Shown: one piece after another, positions 1-5,829 of the stretch
Position numbering within the stretch: the first letter of the stretch is position 1
How the letters are laid out: each line of letters starts with the position of its first letter
NCBI GenBank assembly: GCA_035534855.1
Contig: DATLRD010000025.1
Coordinates: 1-10,078 of the forward strand
Origin: DATARH01 sp035534855
Lineage (GTDB): Bacteria; Pseudomonadota; Alphaproteobacteria; ATCC43930; CGMCC-115725
Length of the DNA stretch: 10,078 nt
Direction of reading: 5' to 3'
The notes under the pieces: model-generated
Database searches by the model: none
Seen by the model: the letters and a program-made list of their open reading frames with translations, nothing else
What the model was told of the DNA's origin: nothing
Program-made: the position numbers and the translations under genes

Positions 1-737
1 CTCGACAGGCGGTGGTCGCCGCCCTTGACCAGGGTCAACGAAACATCATCGCCGGCCAGCCGCTCGGCCAGCTTGAGGCTCTGCTGCCACGGCACCGAGT
101 CGTCGGCGAGCCCGTGCAACAGCCGCACCGGGCAGTAGAGCGGGAGGTCGCCGCGCAGCACGAGGTGCCGGTCGCCGTCTTCGACCAGCGCCCGCGTATA
201 AAGATAGCCGGCCGGGTCGTAGGAAGACGCCAGCACGATGCGCCCCGCCGTGTGCAGTTCATGCTGCTGGGCCGCGGAGAGGCGGCGAGGCAGCAGATCG
301 GCGGTGAAATCCGGCGCGGCGGCGATGCCGACCAGCGCCGCGACGCGCGCCGGGCGGGCCAGCGCCGCCAGCACCATGACCCACCCGCCCATGCTCGACC
401 CGACCAGGATCTGTGGCCCCGCGGTCAGCGAATCGATCACGGCAATCGCGTCCTCGGCCCAGCGGCCGATTGTGCCGTCGGCGAAATCACCGCTCGACGC
501 GCCGTGTGCGAAATAATCGAAGCGCACGAACGCACGCCCGCGGCGCCGGCAATAATCATGCAGGAACAACGCCTTGTTTCCGGTCATGTCGGACCGGAAG
601 CCACCGAGGAAAACGATTCCGGGTGTCGCGCCGGCAAGCGCCCGGTAGGCGATTGTCGCCCCATCGGGGCGTGCTAGAATCGGCGTCCCGTCGCGCGCGG
701 GCACAGCGGGCGCCGGTGCAGGGTTGGGCGCAGGCAT
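1..737 (-). CDS. Alpha/beta hydrolase, ABHD10-like serine esterase/thioesterase (3' end cut by window edge)
   Basis: Reading the minus strand from an ATG at 737-735 gives 245 residues to the window edge, with no stop. Seen: a beta-strand/oxyanion segment IVFLGGFRSDMTG, then RFDYFAHGASSG, the nucleophile elbow GSSMGGW with Ser115, an HGLADDSVPW segment carrying the likely catalytic Asp212 or Asp213, and GDHRLS with His242. This is a complete Ser-Asp-His triad, so only a short C-terminal tail is missing. The motif order matches the alpha/beta hydrolases related to mammalian ABHD10, which acts on acyl-glucuronides and S-acylated proteins. The bacterial substrate is unknown. No signal peptide is evident, so it is probably cytoplasmic. 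The N-terminus is a Pro/Ala-rich stretch; a GTG at 704-702 is an alternative start. The gene is divergent from the GT4 gene, with only 21 bases between the start codons. The family call is firm and the substrate is inference. Confidence 0.85.
   Translation of the reverse strand, partial: MPAPNPAPAPAVPARDGTPILARPDGATIAYRALAGATPGIVFLGGFRSDMTGNKALFLHDYCRRRGRAFVRFDYFAHGASSGDFADGTIGRWAEDAIAVIDSLTAGPQILVGSSMGGWVMVLAALARPARVAALVGIAAAPDFTADLLPRRLSAAQQHELHTAGRIVLASSYDPAGYLYTRALVEDGDRHLVLRGDLPLYCPVRLLHGLADDSVPWQQSLKLAERLAGDDVSLTLVKGGDHRLS
653..680 (+). promoter_or_regulatory. Possible sigma-70 type promoter for the GT4 gene, inside the divergent hydrolase
   Basis: TTGTCG at 653-658 and TAGAAT at 675-680 are separated by 16 bases. 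The -10 matches the consensus at 5 of 6 positions and the -35 at 4 of 6. Transcription would start near 687, giving a leader of about 70 bases to the GT4 ATG at 759. The two divergent start codons are so close that each promoter must lie within the other gene. This is an inference from two short motifs only. Confidence 0.35.
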
Positions 738-758
738 CGGAGGTCGCGCAGCAGCGGA

Positions 759-1979
759 ATGGCCAACAACAATATCATTTCTGCGACGCCGGCAGAAGGG
801 CGGGCGCCGGCGGTGCTGCAGGTGATCCCGAGCCTCATTTCGGGCGGCGTCGAGCGGGGCACGGTCGATCTTGCCCGCTCGCTGGTCGAGGCCGGATGGA
901 CGGCGCTGGTCGCCTCGACGGGCGGGCCGATGGAGCGCGATCTCGCCCGCGCCGGTGCGCGGCACATCACACTGCCGCTCGCCTCGAAAAGCCCGCTGAC
1001 GATCCGCCGCAACGCCCGCACGCTGGAGCAGCTGATCCGGCGCGAGCGGGTCGACATCGTACATGCCCGCAGCCGCGCCCCGGCGTGGAGCGGGTGGCTC
1101 GCGGCGCGCGCCGCCAATCGCCGTTTCGTCACGACGTTTCACAACGCCTACGCGATCGATCTGCCGCTGAAGCAGCGCTACAACGCGGTGATGGCGCGTG
1201 GCGAACGGGTGATCGCGATCTCGAATTTCGTCGCCGAGCACGTCGCCCGCGTGTACGGCGTCGGGCCCGATCGGCTGCGCACGATCCCGCGCGGCGTCGA
1301 CCTGTCGGTGTTCAACCCCGGCAAGGTCAGGGGCGACCGGGTGGTGGCGCTCGCCAACCACTGGCGCGTGCCCGATGGCGCGGTGGTGGTGCTGCTGCCG
1401 GGGCGGCTGACGCGGTGGAAGGGCGGGCTCGACTTCATCGAGGCGATCGCCCGGCTGGAGCGGCGCGACCTGTGCTGCGTGTTTGCCGGCAGCGAGCAGC
1501 ACAAAGGGTTCCGCCGCGAGATCGAGACGACGATCGAGCGGCGCGGGGTCGGCGGGCTGTTCCGCATCGTCGAGGATTGCCGCGACATGCCGGCCGCCTA
1601 TGCGCTGGCCGATGTCGTGGTCTCGGCCTCGACCGAGCCGGAAGGGTTCGGCCGCGTCGTCGTCGAGGCGCAGGCGATGGGACGCCCGGTGATCGCGACC
1701 GCGCACGGCGGGGCGCGCGAGACGATCGTCGCCGGGGCGACCGGCTGGCTGGTGGCGCCGGGCGACCCGGCCGCGCTCTCCGCCGCGATCGGCGAGGCGC
1801 TGACCCTGAGCGGCGATGAGCGCGACGCGCTCGGGCGGCGCGCGATGGCTCACATCGCCGCGCATTTCACGCGCGAGGAAATGTGCGCCCGCACGATCGA
1901 CGTCTACGAGGAGCTGCTGTTCCCGGCGGCGGCCACGATTCCCCAGTGGCGCCACGAGCGGTTGGCGATTTCGGCGTAG
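759..1979 (+). CDS. Glycosyltransferase family 4 (GT-B fold), probably envelope/LPS glycan synthesis
   Basis: The 406-residue protein has two Rossmann-like halves. The N-terminal half begins VLQVIPSLISGGVERGTVDLA (about residues 20-40), the glycine-rich acceptor-side loop typical of GT4 enzymes. The C-terminal half carries PGRLTRWKG (about 214-222), with basic residues expected to contact the sugar-nucleotide phosphates. It also carries EPEGFGRVVVEAQAMGRPVIA, whose E295-x7-E303 is the EX7E donor-binding signature of this superfamily. GT4 enzymes are retaining transferases using nucleotide-sugar donors; the specific sugar cannot be read here. The GT9 gene downstream suggests lipopolysaccharide core or another envelope glycan, made at the inner face of the inner membrane. 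The ATG at 759 opens an A/T-richer start (MANNNIIS), which reduces RNA structure; a GGAGG lies at 739-743, somewhat far upstream. The family is sure and the pathway is inferred. Confidence 0.9.
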   Translation: MANNNIISATPAEGRAPAVLQVIPSLISGGVERGTVDLARSLVEAGWTALVASTGGPMERDLARAGARHITLPLASKSPLTIRRNARTLEQLIRRERVDIVHARSRAPAWSGWLAARAANRRFVTTFHNAYAIDLPLKQRYNAVMARGERVIAISNFVAEHVARVYGVGPDRLRTIPRGVDLSVFNPGKVRGDRVVALANHWRVPDGAVVVLLPGRLTRWKGGLDFIEAIARLERRDLCCVFAGSEQHKGFRREIETTIERRGVGGLFRIVEDCRDMPAAYALADVVVSASTEPEGFGRVVVEAQAMGRPVIATAHGGARETIVAGATGWLVAPGDPAALSAAIGEALTLSGDERDALGRRAMAHIAAHFTREEMCARTIDVYEELLFPAAATIPQWRHERLAISA

Positions 1980-1988
1980 CGGGCTGAA

Positions 1989-2018
1989 TTGACAAATCAA
2001 ATCGGCGCCTCAAATAAT
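1989..2018 (+). promoter_or_regulatory. vapBC promoter
   Basis: A perfect consensus -35, TTGACA, sits at 1989-1994. AATAAT at 2013-2018 (5 of 6 matches to TATAAT) follows after an 18-base spacer. It begins only nine bases after the GT4 stop codon, in the most A/T-rich stretch of the window. Its -10 box overlaps the left arm of the inverted repeat at 2014-2023, so a repressor bound there should exclude RNA polymerase. The predicted start is near 2025, leaving a leader of roughly 20 bases. Confidence 0.65.
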
Positions 2019-2048
2019 CTACCATGATTCGCAAAACGGGTAGATTAT
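2014..2048 (+). promoter_or_regulatory. Inverted-repeat operator of vapBC
   Basis: Two perfect 10-base arms, ATAATCTACC (2014-2023) and GGTAGATTAT (2039-2048), are separated by 15 bases. The left arm overlaps the -10 box and the right arm includes the first two bases of the vapB ATG. VapB/VapBC complexes commonly autorepress by binding inverted repeats placed like this, so it is very probably the operator. The same arms could pair in mRNA if transcription began upstream, hiding the start codon. Confidence 0.75.
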
Positions 2049-2301
2049 GGCGCTCAACATCAAAAACCCGCAAGCGTGCCGCCTGATTAATGAACTCGCC
2101 GCGTTGACGGGCGAGACCATGACCGGGGCGGTCACGGTTGCCGTCCGCGAGCGGATCGACCGCGTCCGTCAAAGAGGCCGGGCTGGGATTGCCGCCCGGT
2201 TGTTGGCCCTTGGCCGCGACTGCGCCGAGCGCCTTGGTCCGGAATACCGGTCGGCGGACCATGATTCGTTGCTTTATGACGAGGTGGGGTTGCCGCGGTG
2301 A
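2047..2301 (+). CDS. vapB: VapB-type antitoxin (type II toxin-antitoxin)
   Basis: This 84-residue protein begins MALNIKNPQACRLINELAALTGETMTGAV, the characteristic N-terminus of the Rv0623-like VapB antitoxins (PSK-type transcription factor family). That part forms the dimeric DNA-binding domain. The C-terminus, DHDSLLYDEVGLPR, matches the toxin-wrapping tail that ends in a conserved YDE-GLP motif. Expected roles are to neutralise VapC by occupying its PIN active site and to repress its own promoter through the inverted repeat that touches the start codon. It shares a GTGA overlap with vapC (four bases), implying coupled translation with antitoxin first. There is no strong Shine-Dalgarno before the ATG; GGG within the operator arm (2038-2040) is all that is visible. 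Codons look slightly richer in A/T than the neighbours, compatible with acquisition as a cassette. Confidence 0.92.
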   Translation: MALNIKNPQACRLINELAALTGETMTGAVTVAVRERIDRVRQRGRAGIAARLLALGRDCAERLGPEYRSADHDSLLYDEVGLPR

Positions 2302-2693
2302 TCATCGATGCGTCTGCGGTGCTCGCCATTCTGCTGGCAGAACCCGATGCCGGCCGGTTTGCCGAGGCCATCGAGGCCGCGGAAGACGTGCGGATTTCGC
2401 CGGTCAATTATCTGGAAGCCGCGGTCGTTATCGACCGCAAACGCGATCCCATCGCCAGCCGGCGCCTCGATGATTTCCTCCGCATTGCCGGAATATCGAT
2501 CGCGGCGGTCGATGCCGCCCAAGCCGAGGCGGCGCGCGCCGCCTATCGCGATTTTGGGCGCGGCAGCGGCCATCCCGCCCGGCTCAATTTGGGCGATTGT
2601 TTTGCCTATGCTCTCGCCCGATGTTACGGCGAACCGCTGCTGTTCAAGGGAGCCGATTTCGCGCAAACCGACGTGACGCCAGCTCTCGCATAA
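2298..2693 (+). CDS. vapC: VapC PIN-domain ribonuclease toxin
   Basis: The 131-residue protein is a whole PIN domain. The GTG start at 2298 overlaps the vapB stop as GTGA, so translation is probably coupled. Acidic residues expected to hold the catalytic metal are present: Asp4 in MIIDASA, Glu40 in NYLEAAVVID, Asp100 in NLGDCFAYALA, and Asp120 in KGADF. VapC toxins are site-specific endoribonucleases, often cutting tRNAs or rRNA; the target cannot be predicted here. Length and spacing of the acidic residues are normal, so the toxin looks intact. Six bases separate its TAA from the GTG of the GT9 gene, and no promoter is obvious between them. Transcription from the vapBC promoter therefore probably continues into the glycosyltransferase. 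Confidence 0.93.
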   Translation: MIIDASAVLAILLAEPDAGRFAEAIEAAEDVRISPVNYLEAAVVIDRKRDPIASRRLDDFLRIAGISIAAVDAAQAEAARAAYRDFGRGSGHPARLNLGDCFAYALARCYGEPLLFKGADFAQTDVTPALA

Positions 2694-2699
2694 CGCTCC

Positions 2700-3635
2700 G
2701 TGGCAGCACCGCAGCGCATCCTCGTCATCAAGCTCAGCGCACTCGGCGATTTCGTACAGGCGATGGGGGCGGCGGCGGCGATCCGATCGCATCACCGCGG
2801 CGCGGCTATCACGCTGTTGACCACCGCGCCTTATGCCGAGCTGGCGCGGCAGGCGCCGTATTTCGATGCGGTGTGGCTCGACGAGCGGCCGGGCTGGACC
2901 AACCCGGCGAGCCTCTTGCGCCTGCGCCGACGGCTGCGCGAAGGCCGCTTCGACCGGGTCTATGATCTGCAGACCCGGCGGCGCAGCAATTTCTATTTCC
3001 GCCTGATGCGGCAAGGCGGCGGGCCCGAATGGTCGGGCATCGCGGCGGGCGCCTCGCACCCGCACACCAACCCGGCGCGCGACCATATGCACACGCTCGA
3101 CCGCCAGGACGAGCAGCTGCGCATGGCGGGCATCCCCGGGCCGGTGCCGCTGCCGGATCTGTCGTGGGCGGCAGCCGACATCGCCCGATTTTCGCTGCCG
3201 GCGGACTATGTGCTGCTGATGCCGGGCGGGGCGGCGCATCGCCCGCAAAAGCGCTGGCCGGCCGAGAATTATGCCGCGCTTGCCGCCCGCCTGGCCGCCG
3301 CCGGGCTGACCCCGGTCGTCGTCGGCGGGGCCGACGAGCGCGCGCTCGGGCGGATCATCGCCGCGGCGGCGCCGCAGAGCCGCGACCTGACCGGCGCCAC
3401 CGGGTTTGGCGACATCGTCGCGCTGGGGCGCGGCGCGCGGCGCGCGGTCGGCAACGACACCGGCCCGATGCACCTGGCGGTGGCCGGCGGCGCGCCGGCG
3501 ACGGTGCTGTATTCGGCGGCGTCGGACCCGGCGCTTACCGCCCCGCGCGGCACCGATGTCATAATCCTGCGCGCCGCCGATCTGGCCGATCTGTCGATCG
3601 AGTCGGTCGCAACGACCATGGGGTTGACGGCTTGA
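2700..3635 (+). CDS. Glycosyltransferase family 9, ADP-heptose:LPS heptosyltransferase-like
   Basis: This 311-residue protein starts with GTG, giving RILVIKLSALGDFVQA from residue 6. That is the N-terminal GT9 signature, and its LGD aspartate (Asp17) lines up with the proposed catalytic base of WaaC-type heptosyltransferases. The C-terminal half carries MPGGAAHRPQKRWPAENYAALA and GNDTGPMHLA (251-260), the nucleotide-sugar binding motif of GT9. Family members transfer heptose from ADP-heptose to Kdo or heptose of the lipopolysaccharide inner core in the cytoplasm; the exact acceptor cannot be told. The upstream GT4 gene fits the same pathway, but vapBC separates the two. No clear Shine-Dalgarno precedes the GTG, and the spacing to vapC (6 bases) suggests coupled translation or a fused transcript. 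The TGA at 3633-3635 overlaps the -35 box of the thrS leader promoter. Confidence 0.9.
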   Translation: MAAPQRILVIKLSALGDFVQAMGAAAAIRSHHRGAAITLLTTAPYAELARQAPYFDAVWLDERPGWTNPASLLRLRRRLREGRFDRVYDLQTRRRSNFYFRLMRQGGGPEWSGIAAGASHPHTNPARDHMHTLDRQDEQLRMAGIPGPVPLPDLSWAAADIARFSLPADYVLLMPGGAAHRPQKRWPAENYAALAARLAAAGLTPVVVGGADERALGRIIAAAAPQSRDLTGATGFGDIVALGRGARRAVGNDTGPMHLAVAGGAPATVLYSAASDPALTAPRGTDVIILRAADLADLSIESVATTMGLTA

Positions 3636-3660
3636 CGGAACATGCGCCGTTCACAATATT
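3632..3660 (+). promoter_or_regulatory. Predicted promoter of the thrS leader transcript
   Basis: TTGACG at 3632-3637 is followed by CAATAT at 3654-3659 (16-base spacer) or AATATT at 3655-3660 (17-base spacer). The -35 overlaps the stop codon of the GT9 gene. TTGACGG occurs twice in tandem (3624-3630 and 3632-3638), and only the second has a suitably spaced -10. The predicted initiation point is about 3666-3667, at or next to the leader ATG, so the leader would be translated without a 5' UTR. The -10 match is weak. Confidence 0.45.
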
Positions 3661-3666
3661 TCGGGC

Positions 3667-3741
3667 ATGCAACCTGCCGGCCGGATCACGACGACCACCA
3701 CCACCCCGCAACACGGGGTGCCCGGAGGTCGCGTCCGCTGA
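3667..3741 (+). CDS. Threonine-rich leader peptide of the thrS attenuator
   Basis: This is a 24-codon ORF: MQPAGRI, then six consecutive Thr codons at 3688-3705 (ACG ACG ACC ACC ACC ACC), then PQHGVPGGRVR and TGA at 3739-3741. Six Thr codons in a row immediately upstream of threonyl-tRNA synthetase, with a terminator 30 bases after the stop, strongly suggest a regulatory leader peptide. It would act as a sensor of charged tRNA-Thr: ribosome stalling in the run would change downstream RNA folding. There is no Shine-Dalgarno before the ATG (only ATATTTCGGGC), whereas a promoter is placed to start transcription at about the A of the ATG. Leaderless translation is therefore the best reading; leaderless leader peptides are known for the trp attenuator of rhizobial alphaproteobacteria. 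The peptide itself probably has no other function, though that is not shown. Confidence 0.8.
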   Translation: MQPAGRITTTTTTPQHGVPGGRVR

Positions 3742-3790
3742 TCCAGCAGCACGTCGCGAACCCGAATTATCCCGCCGGCACCGGGCGGGG
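3688..3790 (+). promoter_or_regulatory. Threonine-responsive transcription attenuator upstream of thrS
   Basis: Four segments can be paired by eye. Hairpin 1:2 is CACCCCG (3702-3708) with CGGGGTG (3714-3720), a perfect 7 bp with a 5-base loop, and its left arm lies in the last Thr codons. Antiterminator 2:3 is GGTGCCCGG (3717-3725) with CCGGCACC (3775-3782), 8 bp with one bulged C. It can be extended by GGTCGCG (3727-3733) with CGCGAACC (3755-3762), one A bulged. Terminator 3:4 is CCCGCC (3771-3776) with GGCGGG (3784-3789). The 2:3 pairing uses the left arm and loop of the terminator and shares bases 3717-3720 with 1:2, so the forms exclude one another. Predicted logic: stalling at Thr codons masks segment 1, 2:3 forms and thrS is read. 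With ample Thr-tRNA the ribosome reaches the TGA and termination follows. The pairings are seen and the regulation is inferred. Confidence 0.75.
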
Positions 3791-3796
3791 TTTTTT
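3770..3796 (+). terminator. Intrinsic terminator in the thrS leader (attenuator arm 3:4)
   Basis: CCCGCC at 3771-3776 pairs with GGCGGG at 3784-3789, closed by a T3770-G3790 wobble, with a 7-base loop and six T residues at 3791-3796. It lies between the Thr-rich leader peptide and thrS, so it would stop thrS transcription unless antitermination occurs. It could also serve as the end of the GT9 transcript. The gap to the thrS ATG is about 53 bases. Confidence 0.85.
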
Positions 3797-3849
3797 CGTC
3801 GCCACCCGCCCCGTCCAGAAACCCGCGCGATGACGGAGCACCGGGCGCC

Positions 3850-5772
3850 ATGAGCATCACGATCACCCTGCCCGACGGCAGCCGCCGCGAATTCGCCGGG
3901 CCGGTTTCCGGCGCCGAGATCGCCGCGGCGATCGGGCCCGGCCTTGCCAAGGCGGCGGTCGCGATCAGGCTCGACGGCGCGCCGCGCGATCTCGCGACGC
4001 GCATCGACCGCGACGCTGCGGTCGCGATCATCACCCGCGATTCGCCCGACGCCCTGCCGATCCTGCGCCACGACGCGGCGCATGTGATGGCCGAGGCGGT
4101 CAAGGAATTGTATCCGGAGACCGAGGTCACCTTCGGCCCGGCGACCGAGACCGGGTTCTATTACGATTTCGCGCGCGACACGCCGTTCACCCCCGAAGAC
4201 CTGGCGGCGATCGAGGCGCGCATGCGCGACATCGTCGAGCGCGACGAGGCAATCACCCGCGAGGTATGGGAGCGCGACAAGGCGGTCGCGCTCTTCGCCG
4301 GCATCGGCGAGCGCTACAAGGCGGAATGGATCGGCGAAATTCCGGCCGATGAGGAAATCAGCCTCTACCGCCAGGGCGGTTTCGTCGATCTGTGCGTCGG
4401 GCCGCATCTGCCGTCGACCGGCCGGTTGGGCCAGGCATTCAAGCTGATGAATGTGGCCGGCGCCTATTGGCGCGGCGACGCCCAGAACGCGCAGCTCCAG
4501 CGCGTCTACGGCACCGCCTGGGCCAGCCAGAAAGACCTCGACCAGTACCTGTTCCGCCTCGAAGAAGCCGAGCGCCGCGACCACCGCCGGGTCGGCCGCG
4601 ACCTCGAACTGTTTCACCTCGGCGAAGAGGCGGTCGGCAGCGTGTTCTGGCACCCGAAGGGGTGGACGCTGTTCCGCACGATCGAGACCTATATGCGCGG
4701 CCGGCTCGAAGCCGCCGGCTACCAGGAGGTCAAAGGCCCGCAGCTCTTGGATCGCAGCCTGTGGGAAGCTTCGGGCCACTGGGAGAATTTCCGCGAGAAC
4801 ATGTTCATCGCCGAAAGCCGCGACGAGCGCGTGCTCGCGGTCAAGCCGATGAACTGCCCTGGCCATGTGCTGATCTTCCGCAACCGCCTGCGCAGCTATC
4901 GCGAATTGCCGATGCGCCTCGCCGAGTTCGGCAGCTGCACCCGCAACGAACCGTCGGGCGCGCTGCACGGCATCATGCGGGTGCGCGCGTTCACCCAGGA
5001 CGACGCCCACATCTTTTGCACCGAAGACCAGATCACCGGCGAATCGATCGCGTTCTGCAAATTGCTGCTGGCGATCTATAAGGATTTCGGGTTCGAGGAG
5101 GTGGCGATCAAATTCGCCGACCGGCCGACCCCGCGCACCGGCAGCGACGCGACCTGGGACCATGCCGAGCAGAGCCTCAAGGACGCGGTCGCCGCGGCCG
5201 GGCTCGACTACACGCTGGCGCCCGGCGAGGGCGCGTTCTATGGCCCAAAGCTCGAATTCCATCTGCGAGACGCCCTCGGGCGCGACTGGCAGTGCGGCAC
5301 CCTGCAGCTCGACTTCAACATGCCCGAGCGGCTCGGCGCCAGCTATGTCGGCGAGGACGGGGACCGCCATGTTCCGGTGATGCTGCACCGCGCGATCCTC
5401 GGTTCGATGGAGCGCTTTATCGGCATCCTGATCGAGCATTACGCGGGCGCCTTTCCGCTGTGGCTGGCGCCGGTGCAGTCGGTGGTCGCGACGATCACCT
5501 CGGACGCCGACGATTATGCGCGGGAGGTCGCGCGCGAGTGCGCCGCCGCCGGGCTGCGCGTCGCGATCGATACCGGCAACGAGAAGATCGGCTACAAGGT
5601 GCGCGAGCACAGCCTTGCCAAAGTGCCGGTGATGCTGGTCGTCGGCCGGCGCGAGGCCGAAAATCGTACGGTTTCGTTGCGCCGGCTGGGCAGCAGCCAG
5701 CAACAATCCCTTGCGCTCGACGACGCCCTTGCTAGATTGAAAAGTGACGCGGCATCGCCTACTCCGCGGTGA
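3850..5772 (+). CDS. thrS: Threonyl-tRNA synthetase
   Basis: The 640-residue class II synthetase attaches threonine to tRNA-Thr in the cytoplasm. It has the full bacterial domain set: an N-terminal TGS domain (about 1-62), an editing domain with HDAAH (His74, His78) and CVGPH (Cys182, His186) that clears mischarged Ser-tRNA-Thr, a catalytic core (about 240-535), and a C-terminal anticodon-binding domain (about 540-635). The three zinc ligands that select threonine are present: Cys336 in MNCPGH, His387 in TQDDAH and His513 in VMLHRAILGS. Each is two positions beyond the E. coli numbering. Motif 2 is visible in EFGSCTRNEPSGALHG. The ATG at 3850 has GGAG at 3835-3838. It is preceded by a Thr-codon leader and terminator that probably set its transcription. 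It is followed by infC, as in many proteobacteria. Confidence 0.98.
   Translation: MSITITLPDGSRREFAGPVSGAEIAAAIGPGLAKAAVAIRLDGAPRDLATRIDRDAAVAIITRDSPDALPILRHDAAHVMAEAVKELYPETEVTFGPATETGFYYDFARDTPFTPEDLAAIEARMRDIVERDEAITREVWERDKAVALFAGIGERYKAEWIGEIPADEEISLYRQGGFVDLCVGPHLPSTGRLGQAFKLMNVAGAYWRGDAQNAQLQRVYGTAWASQKDLDQYLFRLEEAERRDHRRVGRDLELFHLGEEAVGSVFWHPKGWTLFRTIETYMRGRLEAAGYQEVKGPQLLDRSLWEASGHWENFRENMFIAESRDERVLAVKPMNCPGHVLIFRNRLRSYRELPMRLAEFGSCTRNEPSGALHGIMRVRAFTQDDAHIFCTEDQITGESIAFCKLLLAIYKDFGFEEVAIKFADRPTPRTGSDATWDHAEQSLKDAVAAAGLDYTLAPGEGAFYGPKLEFHLRDALGRDWQCGTLQLDFNMPERLGASYVGEDGDRHVPVMLHRAILGSMERFIGILIEHYAGAFPLWLAPVQSVVATITSDADDYAREVARECAAAGLRVAIDTGNEKIGYKVREHSLAKVPVMLVVGRREAENRTVSLRRLGSSQQQSLALDDALARLKSDAASPTPR
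5711..5738 (+). promoter_or_regulatory. Possible infC promoter inside the end of thrS
   Basis: TTGCGC at 5711-5716 and TAGATT at 5733-5738 are spaced by 16 bases, within the last codons of thrS. TTG-rich -35 boxes with variable last bases are common in alphaproteobacteria. It would let infC be transcribed independently of the thrS attenuator. This is weak evidence; infC may simply be co-transcribed with thrS, since no terminator is seen in the 54 bases between them. Confidence 0.25.
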
Positions 5773-5814
5773 CTATCCGGGAACGGCACGCCGGCCGAGT
5801 TGTGAACCAGAAAG

Positions 5815-5829
5815 AGGAGACGTTACATA
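5815..5829 (+). promoter_or_regulatory. Shine-Dalgarno and AUA start codon of infC
   Basis: AGGAG at 5815-5819 is followed after seven bases by ATA at 5827-5829, in frame with IF3. The only conventional start, ATG at 5842, is 22 bases from this Shine-Dalgarno and has C-rich sequence (ACCCAGACCCCCG) just before it. The frame is closed by a TGA at 5803-5805, and no ATG, GTG or TTG lies between that stop and 5842. Initiation at AUA therefore explains the ribosome site best. Confidence 0.7.

Noticed and set aside
12..677. 221-codon plus-strand frame over the left end
   Set aside because: The opposite strand encodes an alpha/beta hydrolase with a full Ser-Asp-His triad; this frame is its shadow.
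413..1819. 468-codon plus-strand frame overlapping the GT4 gene
   Set aside because: Its translation is Arg/Ala-rich with no motifs, while the GT4 frame carries EX7E and other family signatures.
2274..3473. 399-codon open frame antisense to vapC and the GT9 gene
   Set aside because: It is Arg/Ala/Gly-rich low-information translation with no recognisable domain, and it overlaps two clear genes on the other strand.
3636..3849. T-box or E. coli-type thrS operator
   Set aside because: No T-box core sequence is visible and no tRNA-Thr anticodon-like arm before the thrS start was recognised. The leader peptide and terminator explain the region better.
3559..5706. 715-codon open frame antisense to thrS
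   Set aside because: It mirrors the thrS codons. In high-G+C DNA the antisense frames stay open, the translation shows no family motifs, and thrS is unambiguous.
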